NCBI GenBank assembly: GCA_963204785.1
Contig: CAUJHG010000009.1
Span: 1 to 64,000, forward strand
DNA: 64,000 nt
Direction: 5' to 3'
DNA from: Pseudomonadota bacterium
GTDB lineage: Bacteria; Pseudomonadota; Gammaproteobacteria; Burkholderiales; Burkholderiaceae_E
Position 1 is the first letter of the stretch. The number at the start of each line of letters is the position of its first letter. The translations under genes were made by a program, and so were the position numbers. The notes beneath the pieces were generated by a model. The model was not told the origin of the DNA and did not search any database. It saw nothing but the letters and a program-made list of their open reading frames with translations. Positions 31,601-39,402 of this stretch are shown one piece after another.

Positions 31601-32920
31601 ATGACGCCCCTGGCGACAGCGCTGGCGCTGCTGGCACTGATGCTCGCGCTGATGGCAGTGCGGGTTCCGATCGCCGCCGCGATGTTCACTGCCGGCGCCG
31701 TGGGCTACCTGGCGCAGGCCGGCTGGATGCCGCTGGTGAACCACCTGAAGACCTTCGGGTACGCACGCCTGTCGGGCTACGAGCTCTCGGTGATCCCGCT
31801 GTTCCTGCTGATGGGGCAGTTCGCGATGCAGGCCGGGCTGTCGCGGGCGCTCTTTCGCTTCGCCGCGGCGCTGCTGGGGCGCCTGCGCGGCGGGCTCGCG
31901 ATGGCGACCGTGCTGGCCTGCGCCGCCTTCGGGGCGATCTGCGGCTCGTCGATCGCGACCGCCGCGACGATAGGATCAGTGGCGCTGCCCGAGATGCGCC
32001 GCCACGGCTATTCGGGACGGCTGGCCAGCGCGACGGTCGCCGCGGGCGGCACCCTGGGGATCCTGATCCCGCCCTCCGTGGTGCTGGTCGTGTACGCCAT
32101 CCTCGCCGAGCAGAACATCGCGAAGCTCTTTGCCGCGGCCCTGGTGCCCGGAATCATCGCGCTGGCCGGCTACCTGATCGCCATCGGCGTGTACGTGCGC
32201 GCGGTTCCCGGCCATGCGCCCGAGCGGGACCGGGCTTCGCGCGAGCACCTGGCCCGGGCCACTGCGGGAGTGCTGCCGATCGCGGCGATCTTCCTGCTGG
32301 TGTTCGGCGGCATCTACGGCGGCGCGTTCACGCCCACCGAGGGCGCAGCGGTCGGCGCCGCCGCAACCTTCCTCACCGCCCTGGCACGCGGCGAAATGGA
32401 CTGGCCGAGGCTGCGCGCCAGCTTCCAGGCCACTGCCGAGTCCTCGGCGATGATCTTCATGATCTTCCTCGGCGCCGACCTGCTGAACTCCGCCCTCGCG
32501 CTCACGCAGGCGCCGGGGCAGCTCGCGCAGGCAGTGGCAGCGCTGGAGCTGCCGCCGCTGGCGGTGGTTGCCGCAATCCTGCTCTTCTACGTGGCGCTGG
32601 GCTGCGTGATGGACGAGCTGTCGATGATCCTGCTGACCATCCCGATCTTCTTCCCCCTGGTGATGGGGCTCGAGCTCGGGATGCAGCCCGACGAACAGGC
32701 GATCTGGTTCGGCATCCTGGTGCTGATGGTGGTGGAGATCGGGCTGATCGCCCCGCCGGTGGGGCTGAACGTCTACGTGGTCAACGGCATGGACCGCAGC
32801 ACTCCGATCGGCGAAGCCTACCGCGGAGTGCTGCCCTTCCTGGGCACCGATCTGCTGCGCACCGCGCTGTTGCTCTTCGTCCCGACGCTGTCATTGGCGC
32901 TGGTGCGACTGATGGACTGA
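31601..32920 (+). CDS. TRAP transporter large permease (DctM family)
   Basis: A 439-residue twelve-helix transport subunit of the TRAP system. Conserved points are VIPLFLLMGQFAMQAG near 66, AFGAICGSSIATAATIGSVALPEM near 108 (split here, a Na+ site hairpin) and GTLGILIPPSVVLVVYA near 148, plus the second hairpin VMDELSMILLTIPIFFP near 330. GAGGG precedes the ATG at 31601. The rhodanese gene follows after 10 nt. With the divergent DctP gene this is a complete TRAP transporter. Confidence 0.93.
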   Translation: MTPLATALALLALMLALMAVRVPIAAAMFTAGAVGYLAQAGWMPLVNHLKTFGYARLSGYELSVIPLFLLMGQFAMQAGLSRALFRFAAALLGRLRGGLAMATVLACAAFGAICGSSIATAATIGSVALPEMRRHGYSGRLASATVAAGGTLGILIPPSVVLVVYAILAEQNIAKLFAAALVPGIIALAGYLIAIGVYVRAVPGHAPERDRASREHLARATAGVLPIAAIFLLVFGGIYGGAFTPTEGAAVGAAATFLTALARGEMDWPRLRASFQATAESSAMIFMIFLGADLLNSALALTQAPGQLAQAVAALELPPLAVVAAILLFYVALGCVMDELSMILLTIPIFFPLVMGLELGMQPDEQAIWFGILVLMVVEIGLIAPPVGLNVYVVNGMDRSTPIGEAYRGVLPFLGTDLLRTALLLFVPTLSLALVRLMD

Positions 32921-32930
32921 GGATACGCAG

Positions 32931-33323
32931 ATGGAACACCTTCTTCCCAGGCAGGCCTGGGACCTGCTGCAACGCGAGCCCGAGGCGCTGTTCATCGACT
33001 GCCGCACCGACGCCGAGTTCTTCTTCGTGGGGCACGCCAGCGGCTCGATGCACGTCGCGATGTACGACGGCCTCGACTGGACGCCGAATCCGCACTTCGT
33101 GGCCGAGGTGCGCAAGCTCTCGGGTCACTCGCTCGGCCGGCCGGTCGTGATCATCTGCCGCAGCGGCCGACGCTCGGTGGAGGCCGGCGAAGCCCTCGAG
33201 GCGGCCGGCTTCTCCCGCGTCTACAACGTGCTGCACGGTTTCGAGGGCGAGCTCGACGAGCACCGCCGGCGCGGCAGGCTCAACGGCTGGCGCTTCGAAG
33301 GACTGCCCTGGGAGCAGACCTGA
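32931..33323 (+). CDS. Single-domain rhodanese-like protein
   Basis: A 130-residue sulfurtransferase domain. It has the CH2A-like motif LFIDCRTDAEFFFVGHASGS and the active loop VIICRSGRRS with the Cys near 76, a six-residue loop of the sulfurtransferase type rather than the seven-residue phosphatase type. It likely passes persulfide sulfur. It is the last gene of the TRAP operon (10 nt after dctM). The functional link to transport is not evident. Its stop is 19 nt from the stop of the convergent DUF3567 gene. Confidence 0.88.
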   Translation: MEHLLPRQAWDLLQREPEALFIDCRTDAEFFFVGHASGSMHVAMYDGLDWTPNPHFVAEVRKLSGHSLGRPVVIICRSGRRSVEAGEALEAAGFSRVYNVLHGFEGELDEHRRRGRLNGWRFEGLPWEQT

Positions 33324-33342
33324 ACAGTGCGCCGTCGGCAGC

Positions 33343-33591
33343 TCAGTGCAGGGTGAGCGGCTGCTGCATCAGGCCGTCGAAACGGCCGAGGAAGGCGTCG
33401 ATCTGCTCGACCGACGGCTGGTTGGCGATGAGCTCGGCAACGTTCTGCCGGAACTGCGTGGCCAGCACGCCGTCGATGAAGATCTCGCGGCCGGCAGCCT
33501 TGTCCATGATCTCGTAGCCGCCACGGGCCGGCTCGGCCTCGTCGCGGAACTCGAAGACACAGTAGTTCGGGCTGTTGTAGATCATCTGCAT
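33343..33591 (-). CDS. DUF3567 domain-containing protein
   Basis: An 82-residue protein of DUF3567, found mainly in betaproteobacteria and without known role. It begins MQMIYNSPNYCVFEF, which is nearly invariant in the family, and continues GGYEIMDKAAGREIFIDG and FLGRFDGLMQQPLTLH. GAGGTG lies 6 nt before the ATG at 33591. Cytoplasmic, no cofactor motif. It is the last minus-strand gene downstream of the trkH/CobW-like pair, with 130 nt of spacer. Confidence 0.9.
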   Translation of the reverse strand: MQMIYNSPNYCVFEFRDEAEPARGGYEIMDKAAGREIFIDGVLATQFRQNVAELIANQPSVEQIDAFLGRFDGLMQQPLTLH

Positions 33592-33721
33592 TGCGACACC
33601 TCGTCGGAACCGCTCGGAATCCGTGGGCGCATCGGGCGCGAGCGGGTGCGCGCGATGCGTTCGCAGCTTCCAAGGCCCCAGGGGCTTGTTGCCATTGCAG
33701 ATGGTGGCTCGAGGCCGGGAT

Positions 33722-34381
33722 TCAAGGGGCGGCGGGCAGCCGGACGGCCGCCCAGTCCGGCCAGGCGCCGGGCTCGCAGTCCAGGACCTTGCACGCCTGC
33801 GGGGCCTGGCGTCGGATCGCGGCGAACGCGGCACGATCGGCGCCGACCAGCAGCGCGAGGCTTGCCACCGCAAGCTGGGCGCGCACCGGCTCGGGCAGCG
33901 GCGCCCGCGGATCGAGACCCTGGCCGGACTGCCGCAGATCCAGCCCCACCACGACCTCCGCAGGCGCCACCACAGCCGCAAGCGCCGGTTCGCGCAGCAG
34001 CCGCAGCAGGGACGGCGGCTGCGCGCCGGGCCCGGTCGCCACCAGGATGCGGTCCCAGCGCCGCTGACGCAGCAGCCGCACCAGGGTCACCCTGAGCACC
34101 GTCGCAGCGCTGCAGCACGGGCAGCCGCCGATCGCCTGCACCAGCACCGCTTCCCGCCCATCGGCGCCCGCAGCCGTCGGCGCGCCGCTCGCGGCTCCCC
34201 GTCCGCCCGAAGCATCGTGGTCGCCGTCGCCCTGCGCCGCGGTGAACGCGATTCCACCCTGCGCGAGCACCGCCCATCGCTCACCATCGGGCCGGCTGCC
34301 CAGCCAGTGCGTAACCAGCGCGGCGCGATCCCCGGAGTCCAGCCCGCACAGCAGTGAGACCGGAACGCGCGCTGGGCTCAC
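33722..34381 (-). CDS. CobW/P47K-like protein with degenerate GTPase motifs
   Basis: A 219-residue protein resembling the N-terminal domain of CobW-type metallochaperone GTPases. The match is the opening strand VPVSLLCGL and the central metal motif GGCPCCSA (residues 85-92, CxCC) followed by helix and strand LRVTLVRLLRQRRWDRILVATG. The P-loop that should read GxxGxGKTT is GLDSGDRAA (13-21): the lysine and glycines are lost, so it should not bind GTP normally. A Gly/Ala-rich low-complexity insert covers 50-75 and there is no CobW C-terminal domain. The start is the GTG at 34381, overlapping the trkH stop as GTGA. Confident as a gene because of coupling; the family call is moderate. Confidence 0.65.
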   Translation of the reverse strand: MSPARVPVSLLCGLDSGDRAALVTHWLGSRPDGERWAVLAQGGIAFTAAQGDGDHDASGGRGAASGAPTAAGADGREAVLVQAIGGCPCCSAATVLRVTLVRLLRQRRWDRILVATGPGAQPPSLLRLLREPALAAVVAPAEVVVGLDLRQSGQGLDPRAPLPEPVRAQLAVASLALLVGADRAAFAAIRRQAPQACKVLDCEPGAWPDWAAVRLPAAP

Positions 34382-35835
34382 CTGCGCCAGAACCCCGGCG
34401 TGAACAGGACGAACACCGTGAGCAGCTCCAGGCGCCCGGCGAGCATCGCGAACGCGAAGAGCCAGGTCTGCAGGTCACTGAGCGGCGCGTAGTTGAAGGT
34501 GGGACCCAGGAGGTTCAATCCCGGTCCGGTGTTGTTCAGGCAGGCCATCGCGCCCGAGACCGCGGTGACGAAGTCCAGCCCGGTGAACATCATCAGGAAG
34601 ACGAGCACCACCAGGGTCATCCCGTAGAGCAGCATGTAGCCGAGCACCGCGAGCACCACGCGCTTGTCGATCACGTGGCCGCTGAGCGTGAGCGGCGTGA
34701 CCGCGCGCGGATGGACCATCCGCCGCAACTCGAGACCTGTCTGCTTCAGCAGGATCAGCACCCGCATCATCTTGATCCCGCCACCCGTGGAGCGGGCCGA
34801 CGACCCGATCGCCGCCAGGCACAGCATCCACATCGGCGCGAAGATCGGCCAGCGGTCGTAGTCGGTGCTCATGTACCCGCTCGAGGTGGCCAGCGAGATC
34901 GTGTTGAAGCCTGCGTAGCGCACCGCCTGCGCGAACTCCGGGTAGACACCGACGACCCACAGGTACACCGACAGCAGCAGGCAGCTGGCCAGGATCGCGG
35001 TCCACACTGCGAACACCTCGGTGTCGCGGACGTAGACCCGCAGCGTGCGCTGGCGCAGCGCGAGGAAGTGCGTGGTGAAGTTCAGCGCGGCGAGCATCAT
35101 GAAGATCGCGAGCACCGCTTCCATCGCCGGGGAGTCGAAGGCCGAGACGCTGGCGTCGCGATTGGAGAAGCCGCCGAGGGCGGTCGCCGAGAACGCGTGG
35201 CAGACCGCGTCGTACCAGTCGAGGCCGACCGCGCGCAGCGACAGGATGCAGGCCACCGTGAGCAGCGCATACAGCAGCCACAGGTACTTCGCGGTCTGGG
35301 CGATGCGCGGCGTGAGCCTGGACTCCTTCATCGGCCCCGGCGTCTCGGCCATGTACAGCTGGCGCCCGCCGACGCCCAGCAGCGGCAGGATCGCCACCGC
35401 GAGCACGATGATCCCCATGCCGCCGAACCACTGCAGCGCATGGCGCCAGATGTTGATCGCCTGCGGCAGCGTGTCCAGTCCCGCGAGCACCGTGGCCCCG
35501 GTGGTGGTCAGCGCGGACATCGCCTCGAAGTAGGCGTCGGTGAACGACAGCGCCGGCAGCTCGAGCATCAGCGGCACCGACGCCGCCCCCGCCATCACGA
35601 CCCAGCCGAGCACCACCAGCAGCGCACCGTCGCGCGGCAGCAGTTCGCGCCGGAAGCGCCGCGTTCCCACCCAGGTGAGCGCCCCTGCGATCAGGCAGAC
35701 CAGCCCGGCGATCGCGAAGCTTCCGGCCGTGCCGTCGTCGACCGCCAGCGACCAGCCGATCGGCAGCAGGAAGGTGCTCGAGAAGACCGTCAAGAGGCCG
35801 CCCAGCACGTGGGCGATCACCAGCAGCTGATGCAT
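34378..35835 (-). CDS. trkH: Trk-type potassium uptake permease TrkH
   Basis: A 485-residue membrane protein that moves K+ through a pore made of four M1-P-M2 repeats. All four selectivity loops can be seen: SALTTTGATVL, SATALGGFSN, LATSSGYMST and CLNNTGPGLN. RSTGGGIKMMRVL in the third repeat is also conserved. Its gating partner TrkA is encoded upstream, but here separated by a TRAP binding-protein gene. Its own promoter is likely: TAGAAT at 35868-35863. The CobW-like gene overlaps its stop. Confidence 0.95.
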   Translation of the reverse strand: MHQLLVIAHVLGGLLTVFSSTFLLPIGWSLAVDDGTAGSFAIAGLVCLIAGALTWVGTRRFRRELLPRDGALLVVLGWVVMAGAASVPLMLELPALSFTDAYFEAMSALTTTGATVLAGLDTLPQAINIWRHALQWFGGMGIIVLAVAILPLLGVGGRQLYMAETPGPMKESRLTPRIAQTAKYLWLLYALLTVACILSLRAVGLDWYDAVCHAFSATALGGFSNRDASVSAFDSPAMEAVLAIFMMLAALNFTTHFLALRQRTLRVYVRDTEVFAVWTAILASCLLLSVYLWVVGVYPEFAQAVRYAGFNTISLATSSGYMSTDYDRWPIFAPMWMLCLAAIGSSARSTGGGIKMMRVLILLKQTGLELRRMVHPRAVTPLTLSGHVIDKRVVLAVLGYMLLYGMTLVVLVFLMMFTGLDFVTAVSGAMACLNNTGPGLNLLGPTFNYAPLSDLQTWLFAFAMLAGRLELLTVFVLFTPGFWRR

Positions 35836-35862
35836 GGGATGGGGGCCGCGGAAGCAGTTGCG

Positions 35863-35868
35863 ATTCTA
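35863..35868 (-). promoter_or_regulatory. trkH: -10 box of trkH
   Basis: The minus strand reads CGATAGAATCG, the same 11 bases as upstream of metH. TAGAAT matches the -10 consensus at five of six positions and lies 27 nt before the trkH ATG. No good -35. Confidence 0.45.
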
Positions 35869-35962
35869 TCGGAGGCCCCGGCAGGCGGGGTCCCGGCGTT
35901 GCTGCCCGGCACCGGCGCCCGCCCTTTCCGCGCCAGCCCGGGAAGGCTGCGCGAAATGCGGC

Positions 35963-37072
35963 TCAGCTCCTGTCCGGCGCGAAGAAGTGCTGGTAGGCGA
36001 GGCGAAAGTCCACCTGGGTCTCGCTCTGCCAGCGGGTGGCGCGCGCCGCAAAGGCGCGCTGCGACTCGTAGACCCTGCGGAACATCGGATTCTCCGCCAT
36101 CTCCGCCTGCGCCACCTCGTCCCAGCTCTGCAGCTGCGCGCGCAGGATCGACTCGGGTGTGCGCTGGAACCTCACTCCCTGCTTGTGCTGCAGGTCGATA
36201 TGGTCGCGCGAGAAACGGTCGATCGCCTTCCAGCTGAGCTCGGCCGAGCTCGCGTCGACCGCGTTGCGCACGATCGCCCTGAGCTCGCCCGACAGCGACT
36301 CGAATCTCCTGCGGTTGAACAGGATCTCGAAGGCCTCGGCCGGCTGGTGGAAGCTCTGCAGCATGCAGACCTTGGCAACGTCGGGAAAGCCGAGCAGACG
36401 ATCGGAGCTCGCGTTGCTGAACTCGGCGCCGTCGAGCAGGCCGCGGTCCATTGCCGGCACCACTTCGGCGCCCGGGAGCGCATTGACCACCGCGCCCATC
36501 CTCGTGAAGAGGTCGATCGACAGGCCGACGGTCCGGAAGCGCATTCCCTGGAACTGCTCGGGCCTGGTCACCGGGCGCTTGAACCAGCCCAGCGGCTGCG
36601 TCGGCATCGGTCCGTAGACGAAGGACACCACCGGCATGTTCAGGTCCTCGTAGATCTCCTCGAGCAGCGCCTTGCCCCCGCCGTAGCGATGCCAGGCAAG
36701 CAGCATGTTGGCATCCATCCCGAAGGCCGGACCCGTGCCCCAGAGCGCGAGCGCCGAGTTCTTCGAGTACCAGTAGGCGAGCAGCCCGTGGCCGCCGTCG
36801 AGCACGCCCTTTGCCACGCCGTCGAGCAGGTCGAAGGCCTTGACCACCGCCCCGGCGGGCAGCACCTCGATGCGCAGGCGCCCACCGGACATCTCGTTGA
36901 CCTTCTGGGCGAAGTCGTTGGCGAACTCGTGGCAGATGTCCTTCTGCGGCCAGGTGCTCTGGAAGCGCAGTGTCTGCGTCTGGGCCCGCGCGACCATCGG
37001 GAAGCCGAGGGTCGCGGCACCCATTCCGGTGGTCGCGATGAAGCGCCGCCGGGGCGGCGTGGTGGCGGTCAT
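35963..37072 (-). CDS. Orphan TRAP transporter substrate-binding protein, FcbT1-like
   Basis: A 369-residue periplasmic protein of the TRAP subgroup annotated for mannitol/chloroaromatic compounds (TAXI-unrelated, DctP fold). It has a twin-arginine style leader: TPPRRRFIATTGMGAATLG, cleaved near VARAQT, so export may be through Tat. The mature domain reads LRFQSTWPQKDICHEF, GVAKGVLDGGHGLLAYWY and GTGPAFGMDANMLLAWH, typical for this subgroup. GGAGGAG lies 6 nt before the ATG at 37072. A 32-codon extension upstream has no ribosome site. No DctQM genes are adjacent. It sits between trkA and trkH, which usually adjoin. Confidence 0.88.
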   Translation of the reverse strand: MTATTPPRRRFIATTGMGAATLGFPMVARAQTQTLRFQSTWPQKDICHEFANDFAQKVNEMSGGRLRIEVLPAGAVVKAFDLLDGVAKGVLDGGHGLLAYWYSKNSALALWGTGPAFGMDANMLLAWHRYGGGKALLEEIYEDLNMPVVSFVYGPMPTQPLGWFKRPVTRPEQFQGMRFRTVGLSIDLFTRMGAVVNALPGAEVVPAMDRGLLDGAEFSNASSDRLLGFPDVAKVCMLQSFHQPAEAFEILFNRRRFESLSGELRAIVRNAVDASSAELSWKAIDRFSRDHIDLQHKQGVRFQRTPESILRAQLQSWDEVAQAEMAENPMFRRVYESQRAFAARATRWQSETQVDFRLAYQHFFAPDRS

Positions 37073-37214
37073 CCCTGGCTCCTCCCTGCGTCCCGGGGCC
37101 TCGCCGGTGGCGACCCTCGCGACTTCGGTCCATCGTAGAAGGGGGGCGGCGGACTTGTCACGGTCCACGGTCTCGGAAATTTCCCGCCCGGCCCCGCAAC
37201 CGGCAGGCCAGGGC

Positions 37215-38603
37215 CTAGAAGAAACCGACGCCGACCTGAAACAGCTTCTCGACCTTCGGAATGGTGCGCTTGTTCGTGACGAACACGATCACGTGGTCCT
37301 CGGCGTGGATCTGGGTGTCGTGATGGGCCATGATCACCTGGGAGCGGCCGCCGGAGGTGCGCACGATCGCGCCGATGGTCGCCCCCGGGGGAAGGTCGAT
37401 CTCCTCGATGCGGCGACCCACCACCTTCGAGGATTTCGCATCGCCGTGGGCGATCGCTTCGAGCGCCTCGGCCGCGCCCCGGCGCAGCGAATGCACCGAC
37501 ACGACGTCACCGCGACGCACGTGCGCCAGCAGCTGCCCGATCGTGGTCTGCGCCGGCACCAGCGCGATGTCGATGCGGCTGCCCTGCATCAGCTCCGCGT
37601 AGGCGCGCCGGTTGATCAGCGCGATGACCCGGCGCGCGCCCATGCGCTTGGCCATCATGCACGACATGATGTTGTTCTCGTCGTCGTTGGTGAGCGCGAC
37701 GAACAGGTCCATGTCCCCGACGCCCTCGCTGGCGAGGAGGTCCTCGTCGGTGGAGTCGCCGTGCAGCACCAGCGTGGAGGCCGGCAGCTGCGTGGCCAGG
37801 TACTCGCAGCGGCGCGCGTTGCTCTCGACGATCTTCACCTGGTAGTCGGCGCCCAGCGCGCGCGCCAGCCGCAGCCCGATGTTGCCGCCGCCCGCGAGCA
37901 TGATCCTGCGCACCGGCCGGTCCATCCTGCGCAGGTCCGCCAGCGCGGTGCGGATGTGCTCGGAGGCCGCCAGCAGGAACACCTCGTCGCCGACCTCGAT
38001 CCGGGTGTCGCCCTCCGGCCGGATCGCGCGGTCGCCGCGGAAGATCGCGACGATGCGCACGTCCACGTTCGGGTGCTTGGCGCGCAGCGCGCTGATCGGC
38101 TGCTCGACCAGGGGTCCGCCGGCGAAGGTGCGCACCGCGACCAGGCTGGCGCGTCCGTCGGCGAACTCGAGCACCTGCAGCGCCTCGGGGAACTCGATCA
38201 GCTTGAAGACGTAGTCGCACACCGTCTGCTCCGGGCAGATCAGGTGGTCGACGTAGAAGCCGCCCTCGCCGGTGATCTCCGGGTGATCCTGGAAATCCGG
38301 CGCGCGGATCCGCGCGATCCGCGTGGGGACGTTGAACAGGCGCGCCGCCAGCTGGCAGGCCACCAGGTTGGTCTCGTCGCGCGCTGCGGTGGCGATCAGC
38401 ATGTCGGCATCGTCCGCCCCCGCCTGCTCCAGCACCGTTGGGTGGGTGCCGTTGCCGGGCACCGTGCGCAGGTCGAGCCGGTCCTGCAGCCGCGCGAGCT
38501 GCTCGGTGTCGGTGTCGATCACCGTGATGTCGTTCTGCTCGGAGACGAGGCTCTCCGCGACCGATTCGCCGACGCGGCCGGCGCCCAGGATGATGATCTT
38601 CAC
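37215..38603 (-). CDS. trkA: Trk potassium transporter peripheral subunit TrkA
   Basis: A 462-residue cytoplasmic regulator of TrkH/TrkG. It is a tandem of two RCK units. Each has an NAD-binding Rossmann fold, with IILGAGRVGESVAES at the start and LAGGGNIGLRLAR near 236, followed by a TrkA-C ligand domain. The last residues of the fourth domain (HVIVFVTNKRTIPKVEKLF) are the usual C-terminus. It follows ntrX by 16 nt in the same direction and should be part of the rsmB-DUF4390-ntrYX transcript. Confidence 0.95.
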   Translation of the reverse strand: MKIIILGAGRVGESVAESLVSEQNDITVIDTDTEQLARLQDRLDLRTVPGNGTHPTVLEQAGADDADMLIATAARDETNLVACQLAARLFNVPTRIARIRAPDFQDHPEITGEGGFYVDHLICPEQTVCDYVFKLIEFPEALQVLEFADGRASLVAVRTFAGGPLVEQPISALRAKHPNVDVRIVAIFRGDRAIRPEGDTRIEVGDEVFLLAASEHIRTALADLRRMDRPVRRIMLAGGGNIGLRLARALGADYQVKIVESNARRCEYLATQLPASTLVLHGDSTDEDLLASEGVGDMDLFVALTNDDENNIMSCMMAKRMGARRVIALINRRAYAELMQGSRIDIALVPAQTTIGQLLAHVRRGDVVSVHSLRRGAAEALEAIAHGDAKSSKVVGRRIEEIDLPPGATIGAIVRTSGGRSQVIMAHHDTQIHAEDHVIVFVTNKRTIPKVEKLFQVGVGFF

Positions 38604-38619
38604 GAGGCGCCGCGCGCCC

Positions 38620-39402
38620 TCAGTGGTTCGGCTGCCTGCGCCACGCGCCGCGCGACAGATCGATGCCGAGCTGCTTGAGCTTGCGGTACAGGTGCGTGCG
38701 CTCCAGCCCGGTCTTCTCGGCCACGCGGGTCATGCTGCCCATCTCGCGCGCCAGGTGGTGCTCGAAGTACGCACGCTCGAAGGCGTCGCGTGCTTCACGC
38801 AAGGGGAGATCCAGGGGGAGATCGCGCAGTGCGATCGTGACTCCCGAGTGTCCACCGGCCGGCGACGCAGCGCCCAGCGGGTGCAGGCCGCCCGCAGGCG
38901 GCGAGGCCAGCGGATGGAACTCGACGGTGGGACCGCCCTGCGCCGGGAGCACCCGCTCGGGCATCGGGATTGCGGCGGTCGAGCCCGCCTGGGGTGCGGG
39001 GGCTGCGGCCGCAGCGACCGCCTGCGCGCGGGCGGCCTTGCCGCGCACGAGCCCTTGCTCGACCGCCTTGAGAAGCTTCTGCAGCGCGATCGGCTTCTCG
39101 AGGAAGTCGAGCGCGCCGATGCGCGTGGCCTCGACTGCGGTGTCGATCGTGGCGTGGCCGGACATCATGATCACCGGCATCGTGAGCTTGCCGGTGGCCG
39201 CCCACTCCTTGAGCAGCGCCAGCCCGTCGGTATCGGGCATCCAGATGTCGAGCAGCACCAGATCCAGCGGGTTGTCGTCGCGCACCTTGCGCGCCTGCTG
39301 GGCATTCTCCGCGAGGAGCACCGAGTGCCCTTCGTCCCCGAGGATCTCGGACAGCAGTTCGCGGATGCCGATCTCGTCATCCACCACCAGAATCTCAGCC
39401 AT
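38620..39402 (-). CDS. ntrX: NtrX-type response regulator lacking the AAA+ domain
   Basis: A 260-residue partner of the NtrY sensor. The receiver domain (1-120) has acidic pocket residues in VVDDE, the phospho-acceptor Asp52 in LLDIWMPDTDG and the Lys in FLEKPI. After an Ala/Pro/Gly-rich linker (about 130-205), a Fis-type helix-turn-helix closes the protein (TRVAEKTGLERTHLYRKLK). Classic NtrX has a sigma-54-activating AAA+ ATPase between these; here none exists, so it cannot remodel sigma-54 polymerase. The ATG at 39402 overlaps the ntrY end by 8 nt. In known relatives the pair senses redox or nitrogen state. Confidence 0.9.
   Translation of the reverse strand: MAEILVVDDEIGIRELLSEILGDEGHSVLLAENAQQARKVRDDNPLDLVLLDIWMPDTDGLALLKEWAATGKLTMPVIMMSGHATIDTAVEATRIGALDFLEKPIALQKLLKAVEQGLVRGKAARAQAVAAAAAPAPQAGSTAAIPMPERVLPAQGGPTVEFHPLASPPAGGLHPLGAASPAGGHSGVTIALRDLPLDLPLREARDAFERAYFEHHLAREMGSMTRVAEKTGLERTHLYRKLKQLGIDLSRGAWRRQPNH

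Noticed and set aside
38620-39402. NtrX as a frameshifted pseudogene
   Set aside because: The frame is continuous from receiver through linker to HTH, and the linker has coding-like third-position GC with no AAA+ fragment in any frame.
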